A DNA stretch of 64,000 nucleotides, from the NCBI GenBank assembly GCA_034509425.1, contig JAVTVJ010000508.1:806001-870000 (forward strand). The letters are read 5' to 3'. Numbering within the stretch: the stretch's first letter is position 1; the number at the start of each line of letters is the position of its first letter. The translations under genes were made by a program, and so were the position numbers. The notes under the pieces were generated by a model. The model was not told the DNA's origin, ran no database searches, and saw nothing but the letters and a program-made list of their open reading frames with translations. The stretch is from Eopsaltria australis. Its lineage: Eukaryota; Chordata; Aves; Passeriformes; Petroicidae. Of the stretch, positions 1 to 12,595 are shown in pieces.

Positions 1-1154
1 CTACATTAAGAATTCTCCCCACCACTCCATTCATCAAACATCGACCAAACAGCATCAAATAAGAAAGAAAATGCCCAGTTCTATGCAAAGAAGCATACAT
101 CAATGTCCACGCTCAATCCCTTTAAAAAACAAAAAGCCCTAGGGCCATAAATTTTTATCATACAAGGGTAAGTTTACCACAGGAGAAGCTCAAGTTAATG
201 GAACTGTGCCTGTATCCAGCAGCCAAGCAGTTGACCTCAATTAACTCTGCTACTTCAAAATATGCCTTTAGAAAAAACAATTGCCATGTAAATACAATGG
301 CTCCTTGCTATCCACATACAGCTGGGGTCTGTTCATGGCAATCACTTCAAAATAATAGACTCCCTGGGTAAACATTAATATGGTGTATTTTAGTGATCAA
401 GTACTTTTGACAGAAGGGAACTCCTCCCTGTGAGTCAGGTTCCATGGCATCACAAATCTTCTCCTGTTGTTCTGACCAAAATAATTCACTTTCTTCTAAG
501 CAAAAGTCAAATTAAAGCCTTGCACTGAAGTGACTAAGTACACTTAAAGTAGGACTAAATTACAAAGAACCACTCTTTTTTTCTCCCTCCATTTTGCCCA
601 AGTATCCTATACTCTAAAATTAATAAAAAACAGAGAAAGCCCTAGATTTAGCAGTTTGTCTCCAAATAATTACAACTGATCTTGGGAATTCAACGTATTT
701 TGTCAAATACATTTTTTTATTCGTTATTATGTTAACAAGCTGTCACATTTCATTTTTTTGGAGGAATGTTTTCAGATATTCCAAAAGCATAGATATGAGT
801 ACATACAGTTACACAAATTTAATACCAGGATAAATTTTTCTTACTACACATTGTAAAAAGGGAAGAGAAGAACACGACTAAAATGTACCAAACATTGTTT
901 ATTGTTTTGATTATTTAGCAAGCAGATACTTACGCACACAATTGTATTTCAAAACTCCATTCTAACCTATCATTTACACTTTATCTCAACCACAACATAC
1001 AAAAACATAAAATTAGGAGTTTAATTTATTATTTTCCTCTGAACATCAATAGAAACAGATATTTTGAAGGAGAAAAAAAACATATACACTACATATCAAT
1101 TAATTGTCTGAAGTAACTTCTAATATTTCACAGATGTAAGGATAGAATTTTTTC

Positions 1155-1275
1155 CCTAGCCTTACAAATGAGCATTCAAAGAGATGTAGTGACTTGCTGT
1201 ATGGCATAAAACAAAACTGAGGAACAGACAGAAATAGAAAACAGTTTCCTTATTCTCAGCCCAGGCCGTGTACAT
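1155..1275 (-). repeat. MIR/CORE-SINE-like remnant
   Basis: ACAAATGAGCA, CAAAGAGATGTAGTGACTTGC and an AGCCCAGGC-like end follow the order of a MIR core read in reverse. The copy is very diverged. Confidence 0.4.
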
Positions 1276-3116
1276 TATAGCATAATTACTATGGCTAAAA
1301 CTATACTGCAAGCAATTTGTGGCTGACAGCAGCCAGACAGTAATTAAAGGACATAAATGAACAATGCAAATCCCACTGTTGAAGTCCCTAAATTACCTTT
1401 TTTAATCCCTAAAGAAATTTATTTGGGTTTTGTCAAAATTGAAAAGGGCAACTAGAGGTTTTGTCTCCATTAAATACTGAAATAAGAAGCCTGTGAGAAA
1501 GACTTTAAGGTTTAAATATTAATCATAAATAATCTGATTCTATACTTGGTCTACAGTTATCAGGAGTCCCAAAGCAACTCTAAGAATCTCCCGCAAATCA
1601 ATTCTGTATAAACATTTTGTTTGTAGAGGGGAAATACTTCATATCCCTGCAAAACCTGCACATTAAGCATTGTACACACACTTAGACACAGGCACACCAA
1701 CCCCCACCATTCCTGGACCTTTGTTTCAGCGACAACTATGTTTGACAGGATCCTGCCCGAAGTCTTTTCCTCAGACCTGTCCTTTAGGAGCTTTGGGAAT
1801 GGATATATAATGAAGTCATGCTCTTAGCCCACCACCCAGCACAGATGTGAGCACTCTGGAAAGAGCAAGCTGTCCAGGGCACTCCTGAAAGCCAACTGAT
1901 GTCAGCTAAAGCAGCACTGAAGAAAGCAGCTGTCCCACTGCATCTTCTGCACCGTGACTGCTGGGCTGCACCATCTACTGAACACATTGTGCCAAAATTA
2001 AAAAGAGATACTTCCCCACTTCAACACGAGAGTAACCTTTAAATCACTTTATAAATATGAAAAACTTTTGGTCCCTTCTGCATCTGATGCTACAAAAGAC
2101 TGTTTCTTTACTCAGTCTGCATTATTTGCTGTGTGTGCCAACAGATAAAAAGGCACTGACATTTGTCAGTGACTGAGGTAAAAATCTGGTCTTTATTTCC
2201 TTGTGTGCAATCAGGAACACCAGATATTCAGTGATGTAAGCATCACCTTCCACAGACACACTCAAAGCCTGGGAATGTGACAGTGTGGGGAGAGGTATCC
2301 CCAGCTGATAGCCCTGTGTGCCTGATGGCCACCTCTAAGGCCCAACATCAGACAAGCAGGACTTGAGGGAGGTTTCCTATCTCTGCTGTGGAAGATGTAG
2401 CCATGTGCCACAGACCATCAGCTACAGTTTCGCAAACTCCCCTGCAGTTGTAAAGGGCATTCATTTCCATGTGGTAACGCAAACATTCCAGATTACCTTA
2501 TCTTTCAATCATGTTTGATATCCCTCAACTTATTTATAAATTCAGTAGCTCACTACTGTGGTAAAGAGAAGATACCTGACCTGACATACTTTAAACTAAA
2601 AGTACCTAGTTTACCAACTTCTCCTTAGTTTTACTCCTACAAATTGAGTTAAGAGACACACAAATACCCTCAAATAAAGCCCATAACATGAAATGATCCA
2701 AGAAAATTCAGTCAAAGCACTACTGAATAAAAATGTCAAAACTGACCTAAAAGACAGCAAAGGAGATTGTAAGAGACTTAATTGCGTCAAACACTCTCAA
2801 GAGCCACAGAAGAAACAGAAGGGCAATCTCACCTAGAAGGACTTTTTCTTGTCATTCTTTCTGTAACTTCAGAAAAAGCAGGTAGCCAGTCACCAGAGCA
2901 GAAACCCTTGTTCTATATGACAAGTACAACAGAAATGCAATGTAAAATATCATCGCACAAGCGCTCTCATTGTAAAGACTTACACAAAAAGTACTTAAGC
3001 AACAGGTTTAAGGTTACCTTCACACCGTATATTTACCATTACTTTTGCTGCAGTTAGATCAGTTCAAGTGTGTACATAAAACACATCCATTTCTGAAATC
3101 CTACAGCAGGAAGTTA

Positions 3117-3130
3117 GTTTCCATGGCAAC
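3117..3130. promoter_or_regulatory. RFX-type X-box motif
   Basis: GTTTCCATGGCAAC differs by one base from the palindromic RFX site GTTGCCATGGCAAC. It lies deep in DOCK4 intron 1. The motif is seen; binding is not shown. Confidence 0.45.
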
Positions 3131-3669
3131 ACAGCAATTGTGGGATGCTTTGGGGGAAGGTTATTTGTTTTTAACAGATGGGAAAAAATATAATGCTGTT
3201 CTCAAGCTTAAGTTTTATTTCAGATTTGCTTATATTAAGCCTTAAGGCAGAAATCTGTGGTAGGATTTTCTATAATTTTATATTTCAATTGAACAGTGTA
3301 AGGCTTGTTAAAATCAGCTTAATCATATATGATGAGACTAAGGAGAAATAGCTACAGCAGATCACTCCTTAGGTACTTTTCATGCTTTTTTGAAAAAAAT
3401 AATTTTAAATAGTTGAAGATGTTCCAAACCTTGAAATTTATCATTAAGGCATTCCACATTTAATAAAATATATTTATGTCTATTTAGCATAGCATTAGTC
3501 ATGTATCTTACCTAGTAGAGTTAACAGCTTCAAGTGCAGAAGCCTAGGAAGAGATTTATTGTCTAAGTAGTAGAGATTATGAAACAAACCTAGTAAGAGG
3601 AACATTTCAAGAGTTACAAGTTAAACAAAGACAAGCATACAGGCACATACCTATACTGCTACAATCCAG

Positions 3670-4290
3670 TGACTGGCCAGGTAGTCAAGGGGAGAGCAAT
3701 GTGTCTACCTGGACTTCAGCAAGGCCTTTGACACCATGCCTTGTAAGACCGTCCTGGAGAAGCTGATAAAGTGCAGTCAGGGTGAGCTAATAGCAAGGTG
3801 GATGGAAGCTGTCTGGATGGCCAGGCCCAGGGCTTGTGGTCAGAAAGTGGTGACCAGTGGCACAAAGGCTGGAGGCTGCAAACTAGTGGTGCACCCCAGG
3901 AGTCAACACTACACACAGCCCTGTTCAACACGGGCAGAGAGGACTCTCAGCGGGTTGGCTGACCACACAAAATTGGAGGGAGTGGCAGACACACAGAGGG
4001 TCTTGCTGTCATGTGGGGGGACCTCAACAGGCTGCAGAAATGTGCTGATGGGAACATCCTGAAACTAAATCATAGGAATTGCGAAGCCCTGTACCTGGGA
4101 AAGAACAAACCCAGGCACCAGTAAATGCAGGGAGTGGGGGCAACTATCTGGAAAGCAGCTTGGTGGAAAAGTATCTAGGAGTCTCAGTGGACACCAAGTT
4201 GAACCTGAGCCAGCAATGTGCCCTTGTGGGCACAATGGTACCCTGGGCTGCAAAGTGCTGCCAGCAAGAGTGGTGATGCTCCCCTATAGC
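3670..4290 (+). mobile_element. CR1 LINE fragment, reverse-transcriptase region, decayed
   Basis: The sequence encodes the typical CR1 block YLDFSKAFDT at about 3708-3737, then scattered RT matches, LADHTKLEG near 3955 and YLGVSVDTKLNLSQQCALV near 4170-4230. The catalytic ADD motif of the polymerase reads ADH, and the frame is broken and internally shortened, so the copy is dead. It lies in DOCK4 intron 1, antisense to that gene. The match then stops and resumes at about 4896. Confidence 0.85.
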
Positions 4291-4315
4291 TCGTTGGTTT
4301 TTCTGTCCAGCCTGG

Positions 4316-4895
4316 TGTTGCCACGACAGATTCCAGCTGGCTATATTTCCAGGAATGCCCCTGTCCCTAGGGCAGTCTGGCAGCGTCTCAGAGACACTTA
4401 GCCAGAGAAACTGCGGCCTGCGGTGTGGTGCAGGAATGGTCCAGTTTAGCTCTCAGCTGAAGAGAATAACGAGAGGGCCCTTAGAATGCCTTTAATTCTG
4501 AGTGGATTTATTGCAGAGTCTTCACACAGAGGAGAGGCAGGGTCCAAGGTCCAAGAGGCTGAGGGGCCCTCAGACAGGGCCTTAAGGGTTACCACGTATC
4601 ACCAATCACCAGGGGGTTTGGGGGAGTATAGGGGAGGTTCAGGGTTACCTTGTCCTATGGGATGGGAAAGGAAAGGGGCCCAGGACATAACAGGGAATAG
4701 AACAAACGCTCTTGGGGGGAGGGAGGAGATGATGGACACTAGCAGTGGCTACTCTGGTTTGTCCTGGGTTAAAACATGGTCACTTCACCTTCCAGGGGTT
4801 TCCTATCTCCTTGAAACTTTCTCCACCAGTTATCTTTCTCCTTTTCTAAGTCTTCTCCCCCTGGGGTCTCTAAGGACACATCCACAGCAGCTACA
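4316..4895. mobile_element. Probable LTR-like insertion into the CR1 copy
   Basis: About 600 bp unrelated to CR1 separates two parts of what looks like one CR1 copy. It opens with TGTTGCC, and a TTTATT at about 4508 would be a poly-A signal on the minus strand. The overall character resembles an avian LTR, probably in minus orientation. The CR1 motif CTCCCC-TA-CTC occurs on both sides of the break (about 4278 and 4896), as if the target had been duplicated. A four-run G-quadruplex motif lies at 4612-4644. I do not recognise the family with certainty, and no clean terminal motif pair was found. Confidence 0.4.
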
Positions 4896-5041
4896 CTCCC
4901 CCTCTATTCATTTCAGACATGAAACAGATGGAACTGTACCCATTTCTGGGCTCCACAGGGAAACCGACATGAAGACATTGGAAAGCATCCAACAAAAGGT
5001 CACAAAGATGATGAAGGGACTGCAATGAAGAGTTGATGAAA
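4896..5041 (+). mobile_element. CR1 LINE fragment, continuation after the insertion
   Basis: The match resumes at CTCCCCCTCTATTCA. Further on, a peptide reading SGLHRETDMKTLESIQQ and then KVTKMMKGLQ is recognisable as the C-terminal CR1 segment that normally reads KKDIE-LE-IQRRATK-VKGL. Order and strand agree with the upstream fragment. Confidence 0.65.
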
Positions 5042-5249
5042 ACTTGCTCCAAAAATGCTGGTAAGCAAGGTGTAGTAACTGCATGTTTTAACAGCTTTGC
5101 ATAATTACATGCTTGTCAATATTCATTGGGCATAAAACTTTATATGACATGTAGTAAAGGAAAGAGAAAGTCTGCTGAAGTCGAACCTACGCTGGCACTT
5201 CTTTGCAGAAAGTGGCAGGGGGAAAAAAATAAGACAATAAAAGCAGAAT

Positions 5250-5945
5250 CAATGTCCTTGAGTTGGAAGGAACTTTAAAGATCATATCATTCCAACCCCA
5301 AGAGCATAGGCAGGGATGCCACCCACTAGACCAGGCTGCTCAAAGCCCCCTCCAACTGGCTCTTGAACATTTCCAGGGACAGGGAACCCACAACTTCCCT
5401 AGGCAACCTGTTCCAGTGCTTCACCACCCTCTGAGTAAAACTTTATTTTAAACATCTAATCTAAATCTCTCACCACTTTAAGCCGTTCCCCCTCACTCTC
5501 CCTCTTTTTTGTAAGCCCCTTTTAGGTAGTGGAAGGCTGCCCTAAAGTCACCTCAAAGCCTTGCCTACTCCAGGCTGAACAACCCTAACTCTCTCTGCCT
5601 GTCTTTGTAGGAGAGGGGCTCCAGCTTTCTAACCATATTCATGGCCCTCCTCTGGACCCACTCTGACAGGTCTGACTGGTGTTAAAGACCCCAGAGCTGG
5701 CTGCAGCATTTCAGGTGAGGTCTCAGAAGAGCAGAGAAGAGCATCTGAATCCCCTCCCGTGACCTGCAGCCAATGATGCTTTTGATGCAGCCCAGGATGC
5801 TTTTGATGCAGCCCAGGATGCATTTGGCCTTTGGGTTGTGAGTGCACACTGCTGACTCATCTCCAGATTTTCAGCCATGAGAATCCCAAGGGCTTCTCTG
5901 TTGGGCTGCCCTGAATGTCTTCTCTCAATCTGTACAAGTTAATAC
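5250..5945 (-). mobile_element. CR1 LINE 3' fragment, minus orientation
   Basis: The left end (GTTGGAAGGAACTTTAAAGATC) is the familiar reverse complement of the CR1 3' tail. Landmarks follow in order: CACTAGACCAGGCTGCTCAAAG, CAACCTGTTCCAGTGCTTCACC, CTCCAGGCTGAACAACCC, GGCCCTCCTCTGGACCC and GATGCAGCCCAGGATGC. The copy is about 700 bp and carries no intact coding frame. It contains a 21-bp tandem duplication at 5776-5817. Confidence 0.9.
5776..5817. repeat. 21-bp perfect tandem duplication inside CR1
   Basis: The unit ATGCTTTTGATGCAGCCCAGG occurs twice without mismatch (5776-5796 and 5797-5817), followed by a partial ATGC. Normal CR1 has one copy. The perfect identity points to a recent slippage event in an otherwise old element. 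Confidence 0.9.
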
Positions 5946-8900
5946 TTCTTCTTAAATGAGATCCTATGTATTTGCTGAGGTAAACAGATACTTTAAACAT
6001 TTAAGTTCTACTATGATTCTGGAAAAAAAGAAAGCAAACATCACTTTGCTTCTAGAGTAGATCAAATTTTAAGACCACTTTCACACTTCATAAGAGTATT
6101 AGATTATTACATTGAGCACTGTCTACTGTAACAGAACAATTTTTCCCTGCAAAGAATTTGTAGAAGAGACTGGCATTTATTCCTCCATAAGATAAAGGCG
6201 CTCTCATAACTTACAGAAATATTGGCACAGATCAGTTAATCCAGACAGGAAAGATCTTTAATAAGGCTCATCTCTATCACAATTCCTCTTTCTAAAATAC
6301 AAAGACCCTACTTCATTTTGTCAATCATTTGAATCATCATAGGCACAAACAAGTCCAGTACAAAAAAAAATGACTGTACTATATGTACATTGACACAGAA
6401 AGAAAAATTGACACAGTGGGGAAAAATTCACTACAACTGGTTTTGAAAACTATCACACATGCAGCAGTTTATTCTCTGTATGAAGAGAAATGGAGACACA
6501 GTTTAATGCTAAAAGCAGATCTCCAAGCTCTTCTTCCAGGAGTTTTAGAAGCAGTCATTAAAATTAACTGAGAAGCCTGAGTCTTTGTAGCTCTCAGTAA
6601 TTATATCTTTTCACTAGCTTGCTTTTATGAGTTAAAGTGTTTTTTATTAACATTACATTCATTAACATTAAAAAAAAAAAATCTATTTAGGCAGGAAAGA
6701 AATTGTCCGCTAATTACCAGAGAAGCTGCCAATTAAATTATAACACTTCATCAAAATTACTTATTAAAATAATATGTCTACTTCAAGTTACACTAATAAA
6801 TTTTTCCAAATATTCAGTTTTTACCATATATTTATATCTAAGAATTATTAAAAATAATCGACTGCTTATGAAAATAAAATTACTTGGGATTGCATCTATC
6901 ATAAAAAGACAAATTCTTCCCTCTTTTTCTCTGGTTTAGGCCAGGTCAAACATCTTCACTAGTACTGCTTCAGGTTGATATTAAAGGACAATATTCGCTC
7001 CACTACATCCATGCCCCAATGTATTGAGGCTGGCTGAAAATTGTCACAGTTCTTTGTGTTATGTGAAGGATGGAAAGATGACCACTTCTCACAAGAGTGA
7101 GACAGCCCCTTGAAAATCTTTTTTTCCCTCATGTGCCAGACAGCCTTAAGGCTTGACCAAGGCACTAACCTACTAAACTCCCCCCAGCCCAGTACAGCAA
7201 TCTTCCATCATTTACATTGCATGACACACAAAAAATTCAGCCCATACACTTGTATATTGTCTAGTCAAGTATGCAGTGAATGTTTATGTAGAATTAATTG
7301 TTTGGAGTTTATACAAGTGCTTTGATGACATATTCAAAGCATTCTCAAGTTTAAGTCTAGAGTTCTCACACCATTACTTGGGAGGTTTATATTTCTGATC
7401 TTATTCTCAGCAATTACCTGGTACAGCCTCAAGCCAGGTTATCCACTGCTGGACAGAGCTCAAGTAGCTCTCAAAGTACACTTTACAGCAATCCACTAAT
7501 GTTTTGTGACTGCAGGCACAAGGAACTCTTGCTGAAGACAAGTGTGATCATTTTAAGGCACACAAATTGGGTGTGAATGGAGTGGAGACCTCAAGACCGC
7601 AATAAAGGCCATAATTTCTATCACAATAGAGTCTGAGGTCCTTGGGACTTAAGCATATTTCACGGTATCTTTTAAGCCACCACTGGTGATGTCCTCTTGG
7701 AACTCTAAAAACTATTACATGAAAATAATATGCTATACTTGACTTAATAATTTGAAGCTTTCCCCATTTCTGCATCGAAGGATATTGCAAATGTTTTCCT
7801 TAATACATGCAGGTATTTGGAAAAACTGTCTTTGCAGCTCCTTTCCACAACCTTCCAAGCTGGCATCAAGGAGTCCTGAGGGACAAGAGGTACATGTGTG
7901 TCTCAGCACCTGCCAGGCAATCAGAAACTTAAGAGAAGCAACAGGAGTCTGTCTCCATTAGACCTGGGCTCTTGTACATGCACCAGAGGGATGAGAGTAT
8001 GTGGATGAAAAATAACCAAACAGGTTAGAACAAGGAGTCCTGGACAGACATCTGTCTGTTCTCACTTCCCCTCCTGAAGCTCCAGCCCGAGATGGTTCTG
8101 CTTTCGTAAATCCAACCTTTGACTTCCTCAAAACAATCTCCTTGTCTTTTTGTCACCAGCTCTCTCCACAGTGACCTGCTGCAAGGCATGCAAGAAGAGC
8201 TTGAAGAGGAGAGTTGGAAACAAGGCCATAAATTGGGGATTAACTGAGGAAGATGTTATCAAAGGGCTGAGCACACCTGCTTAGCTCAGGCTGCAAAAGG
8301 CAGTAGCAATCCAGGGCATCAGCGAAACACAACATGCCTGCACAGAGCACAAACCAGAGCATTCTCAGCCTGGCAGTGCCAGCTGCACATAATCTCATCC
8401 CCATTGTCCTCTACTTTATAATAGCCAGTGATGAGGTTTCTGATAAACCACAGACAACAGGTGACATTCTTAATTCAATTCTCTTCCCATGTCCATGGGC
8501 TTAAGCAGAATTATAAAACAGCCAAAGGCAGAAAGGTGCCCTATAGTCAGTCCTTCCTCACAGATCCTACTTCTGTTGCCCCCAAGTCTTCTCTCTCAAA
8601 TACTTTCCCTGACAGTTTCAAGCTCCCATTCCTACATGTCTGCACTCTGGCTTCCTCCTACCAAACTCAGGGTTTTTCCACCATTTTTCCTCTTCTGTCT
8701 TTTGCTGCTTTGTGTCTCCAAACTAGGCGCAGAGTACAACAAAGTAATGGATGCAGCTAATACAGAAGTTTCAAGGGAGGTGAAGCACCTGAACTTCAAC
8801 AGTGGTGGACTTCAAGGTCTCCTTTTATCTGCTATATCGCTTTCAGAAATAACTGTTTCATGTTAGAAATAACTGTAGAGTGTTGCTCAAAACCAACAGA

Positions 8901-9631
8901 CCTTTTGTGCTCCTGCAACTACAGGGAAAAATCTCTAATTTTTAAGTCAAATGGGAGAACTAACAGGTTTTTCATAGAAACGCTTAAGGACACAGAATCT
9001 CAGTGCTATCTGAAACACGGGATAGTGTTGGCACCTTAAAAAAAAAAAAAAAACACAAGGGAAATAAGCAGTTATAAAAATATTTAAGGCAAACTATTAC
9101 TCTTACAAAAGCAGGTGCTTCTGCCAGGGATATATACCTGATTGAGCCTGTACAGGAACTTTTCTAGGATTACTGTAACAAATCTAGAAATAAGTATTGC
9201 TGTCAAGAAAAAAAAACCTGTTCTTGCTGAAAATGCTAATCCCAATCCTGCATTACTGATACAATCAAAATCTTCATATCAAGCAGAAATATCATTAGGA
9301 TACAAACACACTTTATACATACCTTAGGATAAGTGGGCATTTTTGAAAACATTCCAATTTTACCATGTCCATTTTTCATTACTGTCTGATTGCTCCCCTC
9401 CCAGCAGCTGACAAGCTTCTAGTCTGACTGATAGCAATGGGTTATGCTTTGTTTCCTTTTAGGAACTACAGATCTGTCTGTCACAAAGTCTGCCTTTGTT
9501 AACAAGGCCTTGCTAGGTCCACACTTTATAGAAGCTTAAATACTGACCCAAAATAAATGACCTGACAGCACCATTTCTTTTTTTTTTTTTTGCAATAAGT
9601 ATTTCCAAACACATCAGCCCCTAATCCTCTC

Positions 9632-10764
9632 TGTGATGGGTCAACCATGGCTGGAGGCCAAGTGCCCATCCAAGCCACTCTACCATTCCCCTTCTCAGCT
9701 GGACAGTGCAGAGAAAATAGAACAAAAGGCCTGTAGGTCAGGATAAGGACAGGGAGAGATCACTCACCAAGTACCATCATGGGCAGAACAGATTCATTTA
9801 ATTTGTATTTAAATTTAAATATTCATTTAAAAATTCATTTAATTTATTAACAATCAAATCAGAGTAGGATAATGAGAAAAAGAACTAAATCTTAAACACC
9901 TTCCGCCGTACTCTTCCCATCTTCCCAGGCTCAATTACACTCTCAATTTTCTCTGTCCATTCCCCCAGCAGCTTAGGAGGACTGGGAAAGCAGGCTGCAG
10001 TCAGCTCATCACACATTGTCTCTGCAGTTCCTTCCCCCTCAGTGGGAAGACCCTCACACACTTCTCCTGTTCCTGCATGGGGGTCCTTTCCACAGGAGAC
10101 TGTCCTTCAAAAACTTCTCCAGAGGCTGCAACTCTTCACAAACTGCTCCAGTGTGGGTCCCTTCCATGGGGTGCAGTCCTTCAGGAACACACTGTTTCAG
10201 CATGGGTCCCCCATAGGGTCACAAGTCCTGCCAGCAAACCTGCTCCAGTACGGAGCTCCAGCTCCTCTCTCCACAAGGTCACAAGTCCTACCAGGAGCCT
10301 TGAGGAGCCATGCTCCCACATGGGCTTCCCACTGGGCCACAGCCACCTTTGGGCATCCCCCTGCTCTGGCATGGGGTCCTCCACAGGTGGATCACAGCCC
10401 CACCATGGACTTCCATGGGCTGCAGGGGGACAGCCTGACTCACCAGGGTCTGCATGGGGATCTCTGCTCTGGCACCTGGGGCAGCTCTCCTTCACTGACC
10501 CTGATGTCTGCTGAGCTCCTCTCATGTAATCTCTCTCGGCTCTCTGGCTGCAGCTGCTGTCAGGTAGCAACTTTTCCCCGTGATAAGTACACTATTATCC
10601 CAGCAGCACTACCACCATGGCTGGTGGGCTCAGCCTTGGCCAGCAGTGGGTCTGTCTTGGAGCCACCTGGCATTGGCTTTGCCAGACATGGGGGAGCTTC
10701 TGGCAGCACTTCAAGGATCCACCCAAGTACCGCTAGAAAAACCTGACCACGCAAACCCAATCCA
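9632..10764 (-). mobile_element. Solo LTR of an ERVL-like avian endogenous retrovirus
   Basis: The element begins TGTGATGGGTCAACCATGGC and ends CACGCAAACCCAATCCA, so it is bounded by TG and CA. Its order of blocks corresponds to a widespread avian LTR whose 5' end on the minus strand reads TGGATTGGGTTTGCGTGG. The middle (about 10030-10480) consists of degenerate units of the form CTGCTCCAG-GTGGGTCC-CA-GGGGT. Flanks show an imperfect TCCTCTC/TCCTCCC pair that may be a target-site duplication. No internal viral region is attached, so it is a solo LTR left by recombination. It lies in DOCK4 intron 1 in the same direction as DOCK4. Open frames across it are composition artefacts. Confidence 0.85.
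9792..9842. repeat. AT-rich ATTCATTTAA repeats within the LTR
   Basis: ATTCATTTAA occurs at 9792-9801, 9821-9830 and 9833-9842 with ATTTAAATTT between copies. This looks like local expansion of the AATTTATT segment of the LTR. Confidence 0.7.
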
Positions 10765-12300
10765 TCCTCCCTTAATAAAATGTTGGCCGTTCACACTGAA
10801 GACAACCTGTCACAGCAAAACTAACTCACTGATGATTTATTCATGGGGGACAACAGCTTGAGAACCAAAACCACTCTTTCTCCAGACTACACAAAAATTA
10901 CCAGTAGCTCATGTATAGCACATTCACATCATAGCTAATGTGGCATAACAAAGTCAGCTGTCAGGATAAGTCAGAATAAGTCTTGGTCTCTTTTTCCAGT
11001 GGCACTGTCTGGAGAATACCAAAGAGAATATTGACCCTGTTTCTGCTTTCAATAACCTGACAAGGTAGGCATAAAAATGGTCAGATCTCAAATCCAACTG
11101 TTACTACACCTAATTGCTTTTGACATTGATAGCATCTCTTATCCAAATGCCTGACTGAAATGGTTAAAAGAAAATAAGACAAAACTGAAATTGCATCAGA
11201 GAATTTCCAGTTCTGTGCATTTATTTTGAGAAGTAAGGTGATAAATTTAGCCACAAAAACATGACTTGGCTTTATGTTGATCACCTACAATTACAAATTG
11301 AAAACAAAATGTTAGTTTTTTCTCATTAACTTTTTAAACTCTTTCTAGCAGATATATGTTGAAATCTATCCAGGCTAAGGCCCAAGTATGGTGAACACAC
11401 AGCCAGTTAAAAAAGAATTAAATCTCTGGAGAACTTAGATGCTCTACCAACACTCTCTAAGATTTATCAAGAAAAGCTGTTATTATCTTAATCCAGATAC
11501 TATTTCTTCAGACTTGCAGTGGCACGTTGCTAGCATATAGCAATCCACTACTTGTCTGTACACCATTGTGAACAGGAAAAATAATCTACATTTGACACAA
11601 AAAAAAAAAACCAAAACAAAAAACAACCAGCTGACAGCATGTGATTTGCACAAGACAATAATACCAAATGGTTCAAAGAGGTAATGTTTTCCTTAACCCA
11701 TCTTTATAATAGACAGTGTTTTACCACTGGGGAAGTAAAAACTCTATAAACAGGACACAGAGAAATCTTCCCCTTATCAGATGACATTGTACCAGACATT
11801 TATCCCCACACTTAGCTCCAAATGCTGACAAGTAACTAAAGAAAATTGTTCCCATGTGTACTGCTTAATTGCACTGTCTTTCTAATACGTTGATAGCAGA
11901 ATACTAGATACTAATTGATAAAAATTGAACTGGTTTGTGTTTTGTTGTAGGAGTCTTTTGTGAAGTTTTGGTTTGGATTTGCCTTTGGTTTGGGTTTTTG
12001 GTTTTTACAAAGTTTTATCACGTTGCTTTGTGGGCTTGTTCCATGGTAGATTCTTCTACAAAGAAGGGCAGGAAAGCAAAGAAACGAATCAACACTGTCT
12101 CTGAAGTTCATCTTTGGTACCCAAGAGATAAAAACCAAAAGAGAACATAAATATTTACTGTAGAAAGCTCAGGAGTGGGAACTCAATTATTCCACTTCTG
12201 TTGAATAAATTATCAAAACCAGTAAGCTGTGCTCAATGAACTCTTAATATTTCTCTTGAAGCCTCTACAGCATGACAGCTTGGAGGAAGTTGAGTTCCTT

Positions 12301-12340
12301 GACAACATTGACTCACCTTTGACAACACTGACTCACCTTT
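12301..12340. repeat. 20-bp tandem duplication
   Basis: Two adjacent 20-bp units, GACAACATTGACTCACCTTT and GACAACACTGACTCACCTTT, differ at one base. Confidence 0.9.
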
Positions 12341-12519
12341 AACTGGAAGCCTCATGACAATCCTCTAGGATGTCAGAGGGACTACAATGGCAATCCAGCA
12401 AACTTCTGAACCTCACACCTACACAGAGCTCATGCAGGCCCCCCAACATCTCACAGTGGAGTCTGCACAACCACATCCTGATGCCAGATTCCCTGATCTT
12501 AACACATCAGATACCTTCT

Positions 12520-12595
12520 CAAATGGTAGAATATGTAGGCATTCAAACCCAGGCTCTGTGCCTCCCAGACCAAAGTTCTCACTTCAGCATTGCCA
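12520..12595 (-). repeat. tRNA-derived SINE (MIR-type) head remnant
   Basis: ATTCAAACCCAGG at 12541-12553 is the reverse complement of a pol III B box (GGTTTGAAT). It is followed by CTCCCAGACC-AAGTTCTCAC-TCAGCATTGCC, as in the tRNA-like heads of old SINEs. Only the order of blocks supports it. Confidence 0.4.

Noticed and set aside
4486..5028. 180-codon open frame on the plus strand
   Set aside because: It runs across the LTR-like insertion and into the CR1 fragment; a chance fusion of repeat sequence.
10042..10746. Open frames of 234 and 145 codons near 10.1-10.7 kb
   Set aside because: They lie wholly within the solo LTR and its GC-rich degenerate tandem units; they are not genes.
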